From NCBI RefSeq assembly GCF_000003815.2, contig NC_049987.1, positions 16,545,337 to 16,609,336 of the forward strand: a stretch of 64,000 nucleotides of DNA, written 5' to 3'. Shown one piece after another: positions 30,301 through 42,300 of the stretch (its first letter is position 1; each line of letters opens with the position of its first letter). Below the pieces are notes generated by a model. It saw only the letters and a program-made list of their open reading frames with translations. It did no database searches and had not been told where the DNA came from. The translations under genes were made by a program, and so were the position numbers. The DNA is from Branchiostoma floridae (Eukaryota > Chordata > Leptocardii > Amphioxiformes > Branchiostomatidae).

Positions 30301-33300
30301 AGCCTTGCACGGTAGTCCACAACAGTTCCTGTAAAACACACAGATGCAAATGCTATCATCAAAACTGCATTTAAAACAAGGAGGTACCCTGGGGTCCATG
30401 CGAGATAGGGGAGCTAGGACAGTTTATTCAGTGGCCCAAGACAGTGGAGCTCCTATTAGCGCCCCGGGGAGTTTAAGCCCGATTAGGTCCACCTGGGAAA
30501 GGGTAGCGATAACTCCTTCGGGCTTAAACTCCCCCGGAGCGCTAATGTGAGGTCGGCAGGCTGACTGCCTTGGCTCCCAGAAAAAAACTCGCTAGCTCCC
30601 TCGCTAGCGGTACTGTCTGGCTCCCAGGGTAACAAGGAGGCTACAGAAAACTCATTCTTTAAAACCATTCAAGATCATTTCTACTGACAAATAATTTACA
30701 ATGCCTGGGAGAGTGTGGATGACATAAATGTTTGCTACATTGTATTACTAGAACTTCTGACTCATTTGAAAACTTACATGTACAAACCAAAAAGGTTATT
30801 AAAGCTTTCCCCTGATAACTTATAATAATATGGAATTCCTAATCAAAACCGTATTCAAATGTAACCCTCAACCCATGCAATTGATAACTTTTTCTTTCTC
30901 TTTGTGTGATAAGTAATAACTGACAAACATCCCAGATTTTGGGGTCAGTGAAAGAGCACAAGGATTTCAAGGAAGTATGAGATCTTTGAACTCTTGTTTT
31001 CTACAGGTCCAACCAAACATTCACCTTTGACCTCCAAACACCCGACATAACCATGTGTTATGTAACCATGTAACCATATGTTATGTAACCATGTGTTACT
31101 CAGCACGAAGAGGCCACGTCTAGCGAAATAATAGACGTTAAACGAGGACAACAACAACAACAACAACATTCTAAGAATTGGTTTCTTCAACTAAGTGGTT
31201 TCTAATAATAATAATAATAATAATCACTAACTTCAGTACAATGTGTGCTCATTTTTAATGACAAGTTTGGCGGTAGCTGTGGCTCCTAGCCGTATTCTAG
31301 TGGCTCATACAGTCATAGATGATAGTTGTACTGATTCTAGTGAAAAGATCTAAAAGTTGCTTACCAGGGGGTCCAGATCTGGGGGTGATCGAACTGATAT
31401 AGGGGGTGCGGCCATCCTCGTACTATATGTATAGAACAAAGAATAGATTAAGATTGACATTTGTAGCTGACAATGCTGGCCTGATCTGTTGACACTTCCA
31501 GGAAGTCCGTTTTCGAAGATCACAGATCATCAGTTTCGTAAACAAATTCTTGTGAGCACACGTGGCTTTGCGTTTTGTGCACATTTGGGTTCAAACTCAA
31601 CTTATCTAAAGCTATAGATAGCATCATAAGCCTCTAAGTATCATCAGACACCAAACTGAGACACGAACCGCCTCATATCATTACTTCATGGATGATGATG
31701 AAGTACAGATAGAGAAGTCTGTCACCTACCTTGAACCGGCACAGCTCATCTTCTGCACTACTGCAGTGTCGCTCTAGGGGGAGCTGCACTTCGTTCTCGA
31801 AGATCCGGACGAAGTACTCTCCCTCTGGGGCAGGCCTGCGTGGCAAATGAGCATTGGTGTGTCAGCTTTCGCCACTCATTCAGAGTTGGTCAGATTTAGA
31901 GAAGATAACAAGATATTTTAAGGTTTCTTCCCCATGATTTGGTTCCGTTTTGCATTTATTTACTTCTCTCTATTTCATCTGCCCGTATTTGTAAACAACA
32001 ATATTCTACGGGTACAAAAAAAGGAAGTATGGTAAAGTGACTTTAAAGGCACCCAATGCAATTTTAGACCATTGAAATTGGAAATATTTTGGAATGTATT
32101 AAATGTAACCGGCTACAAAACCGCGTGTCTGCGATGCTAGTGTCTTACACCAGAGGGCGCTGTAGTTACCGACTACAGAGATACCGATAACGCTACTTCA
32201 AATGTTACAGTACTCAGCAGAAGTTGTTAGTTGCTGACCTGGTGTCACAGACGATAGCGTGCTCGGTACTTTGCTGTTTCTCCACGTCACACTCCACAGA
32301 ACGAGTCCCGTCCTTGCTGACGAGGAAAACCTGGTTTCCAGCGTATTGGTCGTGGGGAAATCCTGTTTTGGCAAACAAAATAAAAGACAAATAAGATAAA
32401 ACTCGGAGGAAAAAAATTCCGTAAACTAAAAAATTAAAAGTTGTTTGAAACTTTTCCAGAGTCAATTGAATACAGTTTGTTCTCAGTATATCCCATCAAA
32501 AACAGTGTGTTTCGTTAATTTAAAAGTGATATGTTGCTAGCGTATCTCACAAAAATACGTTTGACATTAATTGTAGAGTCATTCCATTCACTGTGATATC
32601 TACATACACGAAATACTTGTAAACGTTTTTCAAGTATAATGCAGAGTTCTTTTTGGCGACACCTCAGGGGCTAGCCTGAATTTATTTACAACCTATAAAG
32701 GACAAAGTATCCCTTACCGTTGCCACTGATGGTAATCCGGGTCTTTCCAGACAAGCTTCCAAGGCGAGGGGAGATTTTGGTCACCGATCCGCCTGTATTG
32801 TGGTAAAGAGAAAAGATTAAAAATCTATCAGTATAACGCTTGTTCACCTTTATCCGCGGGGTAACCTATATTCGTTGTTTTGAAAACAAGGTACTAAAGG
32901 ATATTGAGTCGACGGACGATGTTTTCAAACCGCAATATTTTGAAAAATGTTACAGTTCAAAACCACTGTCCGACGGGTTCGTAAATCCGTAAACATCCCG
33001 TTTTTTTAAAACAACGGATATTGGTTACCCTAGCCTGACTAAAATCGCGCCCCTAGCGGCCGGCCCTAAGATTGCCGCCGGGAGGGGGTCATTAAGCCCA
33101 GCCGGCGAGAGTCAAGTCAAGTCAAGTCAAGTTTATTGCACAACGATTGTATCAGGTACAATGCATGGCAAGTAAAATGTATTACTAGCAACTACGAACT
33201 ATCTACATGAGTATACTAATCTAACATAATAGAAAATAAGGCGGCATAGTATATTTTACATTGTTAAACTTAAAGCACGACTTCTCTTTTGCATAGCATT

Positions 33301-36300
33301 ATATATATATTGGCCTAGGTGGACAGATACAGAGTCGGGACATGATAGAATTACATTGAATATTTCTCTACTTGTATTAGGTAGTGTTGTTCTGTTGTTA
33401 CACATGGTCAATAACTTTTTCCTTTCTTCATCATAACAAGGGCATATCATCAGGAAATGGTATTCATCTTCAATACTGTCTTTGCAGATGGGACACATTC
33501 TCTTTTCGGATGGTATATTTTTGTGACGACCCTTTTCAATTTCTAAACAATGTGCTCCAATCCTTAGTTTTGTTATGCTATTAGTGAATGATCTGTTTTG
33601 AATTGATAAAAGATAGTTTTCTAGCGCAAAGGTTGTCTTAATTTTCGAATATGTTGCCAGTTTACTAAAGTTTCTTATCTTTTGTCTCCAGTTCGAAAGA
33701 TATGTGTCCTTTAGGCGTTCCTTGAACATGTTTCCAAAATATTTGGCATCGACATTAGGGTTTAGCCAAATATTTTGGAAACCATGTCTGCATAGTATAT
33801 CTTGTACATGTGTAATCCATTCATGTTCTTGAGCAACAGCAGTGTCGTACGCTTTTTTAACAATTCTATCATTAGACATATTGTGTAATCTAAGCCAATA
33901 TTTAATCAGTCGTGTCTGGGTGTCTATATACAGTGGAAACACACCTAGCTCGCCCAGTACAGCAGCGTTAACAGAACTTCTAGGAACACTAAGTAATACC
34001 TTACAGTAGTTAAGCAGTACATGTTCTAGATCAGGAATCTCGTAGGAAATATTAGGCTGCTCTAGTGTTACGTTCTGATTTCTCAGGGCGTCTGATTGAT
34101 ATGTAATATTCAATTTGTCAGTATACTTCTTAAATCGAACAAGAACAGGACGGGTAGATGATGTATCATATTTCCTGCCAACACGGATAGCCTTAAGTAT
34201 ATTTACATTCGGTCCCAGTATCGGGGCAATGATGTTTGAAACTGTATCCCTAACACTTTCATTCGGATATTCCTTTATTCCTTTAAGGATGAGCTCTTTG
34301 CTTTGAGCGTTTGTTCCAAGTATTTCCCCGCAGTAGAGCAAGATCGGCTTGACTAGGCTTTGGAATAAATCCAGGGCAAGAGATATCGAGGGATTATGAT
34401 TTGATGCTAGCAATGATTTAAGTTTAAAGGATGCTCGCATAGCTTTTACTCTGAGTTGTTTATTGGCACGGTGAAATGATCCTGATGGTGTGATGTCTAC
34501 TCCTAGGTAAGTGTAAAAGTTTGTGAAATTTATAGGTTGTCCTTGTGACTGAAAGGGGGAGCGTTTATTATAGTTAGCTCGCCCATTTTTTGAAAATATC
34601 ATAACTTTAGTTTTTTCTCTATTGATCGATAGTTTCCAAGTAGAACAAAATTTATCTAGTCTTTCTAGGCAATGCTTCAGACCCGTTTCCGATTTTGAGA
34701 TGAGCACAAGGTCATCAGCCCAGAGAAGGCTACTTATGGGGGTATCGTTTAGTATTACAGGGTCGCATAATGGTGATGACAATCTGTCTGGAAGATCATT
34801 AACAAATAGATTAAAAAGGAGTGGGCTTAGATTGCATCCCTGTCGTACACCGCAAGAAGATCTAAAGTAATCTGAAAGGCCGTGAGACGTTTTCACACAA
34901 TATTCTATATTATCGTACATTGATTGTATAATGTTGAAGAAATTACCACCTATACCCGACGATAAGACCTTGTAGAATAAACCTTTTCTCCACACAGAAT
35001 CAAAGGCTTTCCTGAAGTCTACAAAGCATGTGTATAATTTTCCGCCGGGTACAGATAACTGTTTATCAATGAGAGATTTCAGCACAAATATGTTATCACT
35101 GGTCCGAAAGTCCTTTCGAAATCCAGACTGAAAGGGGGACAAAATGTTGTTGTTTTCTAAGAAGTGCTGTAAACGGTTGCTGAGTACTGATGTGAACAAC
35201 TTTCCGACACAGCTAGAAATGGCAATTCCTCTGTAATTTGAAGGATTCGATGGATTGCCACTTTTGTATATGGGAACAAGAATGCTCTGACTCCATTGGT
35301 GTGGGAAATATCCAGAGTTAAGGACTATATTAAAGAGTTTTCGCAATGGTGATATAAGTTTTGTATTGGCATATTTCAACATTTCATTAATGACGGAGTC
35401 TGTTCCACACGCTTTGCTGCATTTTAATTTACGCAGCCCCTCCAAAATTTCTTCATTTGAAATGTCGAAATCTAGAGGTTTTTCTGTAAGTTTTTCTAGC
35501 GTGTGGATAATGTTGTCTGTAATGTTGTCTGCAGGGTCGCTATTCACAGAGTGTGCTTCAGTGCTTTTGGTAGCTGTCTGGACAAGTTCAGGCCTTACAT
35601 TGTAGACATGTTGGTGAAAATCTTTATCGGATTTGCTACTTTCAATGAGGTCATTTAAATTTTTAAAGTGGGTTCTCCACTCTTCGGGGTTAATGTTATC
35701 ATCAATGTCTTGTTGATCACTTTCATCCTGCTTTTGTAGCTTTAATTCTCTCCAGAACTTTTGAGGATTTTCTTTACTGAGTTTGCTCAGTTTGTGCCAT
35801 TGTCTTTCGTTGAAAAGCCTTTTTTCTGTTTTGATTTTCTTCTTGTAGACTTTTAGATTGCAAAAATACGTATGGCGGACATCAAGTCTCCACGGACATT
35901 TTGAAAATTGGGAAGCTAAGTTATTGATTTTGCGTTTCAGCGAGGCGCATGATGGAGTGTACCATGGCTTACTTTTCTTTTTCTTTCTTCTTTTGTTCCT
36001 GAAAGTGATTTTTCTTAAAGATTTGTCGGCCACACGTGTGATAATGCCAGCAAATTCCTCTACTACACTCTCTACGTTGCAGAATGACTTATCCATAAAC
36101 TTTTGTATGTCATTCAATGTTGATGGATCATGGAGCGCGTCTGAGAATTTCACTTTTGAGTCTTCATCCCAGATGTACTTATTTGGCAGAGGATGTGTTG
36201 GGATTTGAACCTGCTTAATGTACGGTGAATAATTTGTGGAAATAGAACAAGACAACAAACAATGGTCTGAAAACACAGAGAGATCATTCACTTTCAAATA

Positions 36301-39300
36301 CTGAACTTTGGATAGAAATTCCGAGCTAACAATGAAGTAATCAACCACACTTGAACCATTATACTTGTGGCAGGTAAATTTACTGGATAAGTCTCCTGCG
36401 ACCCGGCCATTTAGGATATTAAGATTGGCTGCCGAACAAAGGTCAATTAAATTATTACCGTATCTATTAATTGTTTTGTCGTAACTCGATCTCTGAGGCG
36501 TGTCTTTTAGATCTATGGAGTCGTGGTTTAGACAATCATCTTCAATTACTGTTTCCTGAAGGGACGCTGTTCTGGCGTTAAAATCACCAAGCAGCATGAC
36601 ATTACCTTGATTTGAGAATTTGCATATGTCATCTTGTACAATATCAAATAGGGAATTGTTTTTCGTTTCTGGGATTGATGAGTTTTCCGGAGAGAAATAC
36701 ACACAGCCGACAAACAGATCTTGCTCTAGGCCAAAGAATATCTTATCTAACTTACACCAGAGGATATCTTTGTGTTTAGATGGTAGTTTTGTAAGACCTT
36801 TGGTGAGTTTGTTTTTGAACATAATGACTATCCCGCCTGAACTTCTTTTGGCAGTCTTTTTTACATCCCTATCACTTCTAAAATAATTAAAAGATTCTAT
36901 TCTACATTTTTCCCCTGGCTTGAGCCAGGTCTCCTGGAGGCAAACAAAATCATATTCTTCTAATCTAGAAACGAACTCTTCATCTTGACATTTCCTCCTA
37001 AGACCACCTTGAACGTTCCAAGAACAGAACTTAAGTGCTACCTTTTGGATAGACATTCTTGGGTCAAAGGTGCCGAATTAGGAAGCCGGAGGTATCACAG
37101 ACAATAGTTAGAGCATGGTTACATATGAGCGGAGTGTATCAATACAAAATTAACGTAACAATGGGGCATTACACAAGTAGGTATACATATGTATTCTATA
37201 TTTTTAGGATCAGGTCCAAATTAGGCTATTATAGTTGAGAAAGTTTGGCGTCGAAAAATAAGAAAGGGATATTTAGTTACCTGATTCAGTCAGATTAGTC
37301 CGATATGCATCTAATGTGCATTTCTAAGTCAGTATCTCAGAAAGTCCGTCAGCATGTTCACGAGCTTCTCTGCCATGTGACGTTTGTCTTGTGACGCACT
37401 CCATGTCGCTCCAGCCCGTTGGTTTCCGTTGTTCCACTTGGGAGGCGGCGGGGGTACTGGGTTCCACGGGAAAGGTGGTGGCTGACATCCAGCAGGGTTG
37501 AAGGGTGGTCGCATGGGAGGCGGCTGTATGTGTAGCTTGTTGTTCTGCAGTGTCGGTGTTTTCCTCACTGGCTTTGTGTTCTGTCTGGTTGGTTCCATGC
37601 GGTGTCTGTCAGTCCCAGGTCCTTGGTAGTGGCGCAGTGTGCGTTTAACGTCTGCTACCATCAGACTCACCCCTGCGCCAGGTCTTAAATGTATGCCATC
37701 GGCCTTGTATAGAGACCTGTCTTCTGATAGAAGCCGGTGCCTTACATGGATCAGCTGATCGTCTTCGCAGCAAGTCTTCTCGACGACAGAGTTGTACGTT
37801 GCTATGTTAGAGTTTAGCTTAGAGCGCATGTCTGTCCCTCTTGGTAGTACCTGGGACATGGCGATTTTGGCGTTCAGGTAGGCTGCTTTAGCCGATTGGA
37901 CTAGTTTACGCGTTTGTTCCACACATACATCAATACTGTCCGGTGTAAACACAGGCTATTGGTTACCCCATGGAGATACGTTAACAAGCGTTACATGTAA
38001 TAAATTTTGGCGTCAATGGCAAAGTGGATATGATAGCGGACACAGCATAAAGCATAGTTTAATATCTTTTGCTACTATCTTTGCCCGAAATAAGTTGTTT
38101 TTTTCTCGGCATTTCATTTTTTTGGCAAGCTAACGTGTTCCACCAAGTTTTTTTTATTTATTTGCAATCTACTTGTTTGCATCTTAAAATGAACCATTGG
38201 CTTAAGTGACAAGAAATTGCTAGCTGTCTTTTACGCCTTCATACACACAAAAAGCTGAAGGCATCTGTCGCTTTTACTAATGGTACAGTTCTTTCGACAC
38301 CATTGAATCAAAACAAAAGAAGACAACAAACGCTTACGTAAAAAAGATCATTATATGGCTTCAGTGTTTACGCCTCAGGATAAATACTGGCAGTTGGCAT
38401 TTTCTAACCAGAGGTTAGGATCATACGATTCATTTTGTGTCATGTTTGCTTTCAGTTTCATTGGTGCAAAATAATTGGCTCCTGTTAATTGACGTCACGA
38501 GTCGCATGCTGATTGGCTGCTCTTATAATTAGGTTAAGATTTCCAACCCGACATTTGCAACCAGACTTACACTATTACAGGACTAGATGGATGAGAATAA
38601 AGGGGCTACGGTCCCTCAAAACGATTGCATTGTGCGTGTTACCTGTTAAATAGAGTGGAATCGCCTGATTAAAAGAGATAAGCTTTCCATTTTGCTCTTA
38701 GAACACTGATAGTATCTTTAAAAAGGTTTTAGAGATAAGGTTTGAATGGCGTCTTCGTCTTAAGTCTTGGGTAATGAAAAGGTTGAAGTGACTTGTCTTT
38801 AGATTATAGCTGCTACCTTAGAAAGGATAGGACGTTTCGCAAAGGGTGAAGAAATGAACTATGGGCCAGAGAATTAACGATTAAGAAAACAGTAAATCCA
38901 AACTTGAAATTGAATATCTATGCTCATTGCATTGCTGCCCCTACGGCCGGCGAGGCTACGGGACTAGTGAGGTGAGGTTAGCATAATAGTGCTCGTGTCA
39001 TTTTTTTAATGAATGAATGAATGAATGAAGACCTTTATTGTACATCCATACCCACTGGGTTCAGTACAGGTCGCAATAAATGATACAACATGATATAATG
39101 ATACAATAAGTCTACACTACCCAAGAATCGTATTCTACTGCGTGCATTCGGCTTCTTCTCGTTTCTTTGTGATATTGAAAATGTAAGAACAGATATGCTT
39201 TATAAGTAAAGGTTTGTCTAGATTCATAAGGAATATAAATTTGTCTATATTACTTAGTCGTATGAAGTGGGGGAACATGGATTCTATTAGTCTGTAGAGT

Positions 39301-42300
39301 TCAGCTCTCTCTTTCTTGTACAAACTACATTCTACTACAAAATGATGTTCGTCTTCTAACTTATCTAGGTTGCAGTATCTACATATTCGTTGTTCTAGAG
39401 GAGTGCGGTTATGTCTTCCGGTTTCGATGTGTAATTTGTGGCAACTGACTTTAATGTACTGTGCGTTGATACTATTTGGCACCATGATTCTAACAAAATC
39501 CTAACTAATCCCGAAAAATCCAGCCTTACAATAGAATATCCAAAACCTAAAAATCACATGAAATACATTAATAGATATTGAAACAGTAGACGTTTTAATA
39601 CATGTTTCTTCTATACAATATTGACATCTCTACAATGCTATAAGACGTTAACACAATTTGACATGTCCATTAGACCTTACGACACACAATTCTGTTACGT
39701 ATCTTTCTTTCAATGAACATATCTCTTGGGAAAACTCTTTGATTGACATGAAATTAATAATTCACAACAAATCACTCATCTGCTGTAAACATGATATTCT
39801 TTTTCATTGTGTCTCCCCGTCCCCGAATACCTTTAGCTCAAGCGTGTACAATACGTAATACTCAACCTGTATTAGCCTTGGTACCCGTGTATTGAAATGC
39901 TTGCGTGTATAGTCAAGGACGTTATAACGTCCGTGGTATACGAGTAGTGTATAGTCATTGCAAAGTCTACCTTTTGTTGTGGGTTTGGAATGGACAATAC
40001 TATACAAATACAAGGCGCCGTCTAGTAGAGATTGCTATGGACTTACATTACCAACAATGGCCTGTATGAATGAGTCCATAATGTATTGGAGCATGCATAA
40101 ATTCGAAGTCTCGGGTATTGAACAAAGTTAAACTGTCATTGTGAAGAAAAGTCATTGCCGCCGGCCGTGTACTCTTATATCCAAAGGATTCTCTAAGTCT
40201 AGAAAGCTTTTGTAATCGCCTATGGATGTCTTCTTTCCACGCGGCTTGTCAATTCGGTGGCTACATAAACCATGCCAGAGAACGGTCACCATAGTGATGA
40301 TGGATTGTCTTGGACTTGTTTTGGTAAACTTTCACAATTCTTTGAAGCTTATGTTTTCTATATTGCTTATGGATATTCAATGACCGTTTTTGAACGATTT
40401 CGTTTTTTGTTGGAATAGTTTTTCTTTTCTATCTGGTTTCTAACGTTTGATTCTCTTGATCATGTATTTTACGGCCTTTTATCGATGCAAAACACGTATT
40501 CAAATATCAACAGTATCGTTATTCTGCCACACACCGTAACAGTAAGAGCATTAATGTGCAATAAATGCCTTTCTGTTTTTTATATCAATATTCTAGTAAA
40601 ATTATGCTCCAAAACACACCTTCGTTTTTCTGTCTGTCGGTAGATATTTACTTCAAGGGGCATTTTAAAACCGTTGCAAAAGCAAGTGGCTGGTTTGATG
40701 TCCAAGTGTGTTTCTCACGTGTCGATATATATATAACATTAATTTTGTGTCTTCTATAAGAATAAACAACGGCATTTGACAACACCCTACGAGGCCTTCA
40801 CAAACATTCCTATGTGCTGACCCGAACATGTAGTATTGTTCCCTACTGTTTATTTTCCCCACAGCAATTGACTGTTGTATGTTTGTTTGATCTTAACCCC
40901 TGTATAGGCAGGCATTTTCCAGACTTAGTGTAATTACTTGCTACTTCCCGACCCAAAGTAGTAAGAGACCTTGACTAAATCCTGGCTCATTTACCTTTCA
41001 GTTAACGCCACAGGGTATCGAGATAGAATAAGTGTTACCATGACGACAGATATAAACAATGTTTCACCTGTTTGGTACAGTCCTGATGACAAGTTATTTA
41101 TGTGCTAGGCAAAAAAGACATAGAACTGGTTCGTGTTGGTTGTTTTCGAGACAAAATTTGCTCATACAAGTTGCAAAGATCGTAACATTTTTGACGACGC
41201 CTCAGGTGCGTTGCCGATTGGTACATCAATACCCTTGCACTCCCCATTGAATTGACAAAGCCGGTTGCCACGAAGGCTGGACGGTTAGAGAGCATTTAAG
41301 ATCTTTTCGATCACTGCCGGCTTCAAAATGAATCCCCAGTTCAAATCCTAAAAGCCTTGGATGGCCTTAAACCTTTTGCGGAACACACAAATGTAGAAAA
41401 TAGCGTGCAAAAGAAATGGGAATATAGAGTTTTTGTTGGATCCAACACAATGCCATAAGCATCTGATAAAAGACGCCTTTCAGTTGCATATTTCCTTTTA
41501 CAAAGCAGCTTTCATTACTATTGTTATAAAAGCGGGGTCAGTTATGTAAGAACAGTGCCACAAGGACGGGGATGTAACATAATCAGATAATGTTTAACAG
41601 CCAATGAAAGCAAGGTATCTTTGTCCTATTTTACGAGGATATTTTCGGACCGTGCTTTCATGATTTTTGTATAAAAGTAGGACATGGTTTGTGCAAGGAG
41701 GTCGAATTTCTTCCTCTTCGTTTCACAAACAGAAATAACATTGTACGGATCGTAAATTGCCCTTTTCACGAAAAATGAGGACAGATCTATGATGAATAAG
41801 GTATACCAGGAGAAACAGTCTGTTTTGTAACATCTCTACATGCGATTTCTTCCTCTTCACTTCACAAATAGAAAACGGCATTGTCTATGTCGTCAAATGT
41901 CTCATTTTCAAAGAAAATATTAAGCGAAATCACTTAAGAATGAAATATCTTAGAAGACATGTCCACAGAATATGCTTTGTGCCATTTTCTTCTTCTTCAA
42001 TTTACAAATAGAAAATCGCTTTGTCCAGACCACTGTGTGCCTTTTCGTGAAAGAAAGTTACAATTCTACACTGAATTAGGTATTCTAAATAGAATGTTCT
42101 ACTTTGTAAAATCGCATAAACCAGAAATCACCTTAGAAGCATTAAGTTGTACAAAGAAGGATAGAGAAATCTAACACAATGTATGTTTTGTGTTTCCATG
42201 AATATGCAAAGATACGTAGATGTTTTGCAACCCCAAAACTATACAAAAGAGCAACGCGAAAGTTTACGACAAGCCAACATATACGAGTATATATGTATCA

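Larger units (their letters stand above)
33031..37956 (-). mobile_element. Non-LTR retrotransposon (LINE), 5'-truncated, inserted in a MITE
   Basis: The element lies on the minus strand with partial ORF1, intact ORF2, AATAAA and a short tail of CTTGA repeats (33111-33132). The 12-bp target duplication TATTGGTTACCC is at 33019-33030 and 37957-37968, in exactly the MITE sequence it interrupts. The 5' truncation falls inside ORF1. Clade is not resolved from sequence alone; APE endonuclease, RT and a C-terminal CCHC-like motif place it among Jockey/CR1/I-type LINEs. It sits in intron 1 in the same orientation as the host gene. Confidence 0.93.
32836..37991. mobile_element. MITE copy F (TA target), split by the LINE
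   Basis: Left part 32836-33030 and right part 37969-37991 together form one copy of the ACGCTAGTTCACC family. TA lies at 32834-32835 and 37992-37993. Joining the parts restores the usual GGTTACCC block before the right terminal repeat. Confidence 0.88.

Noticed and set aside
35858-36886. Plus-strand ORFs of 116 and 88 codons
   Set aside because: Antisense shadows of the intact LINE ORF2.
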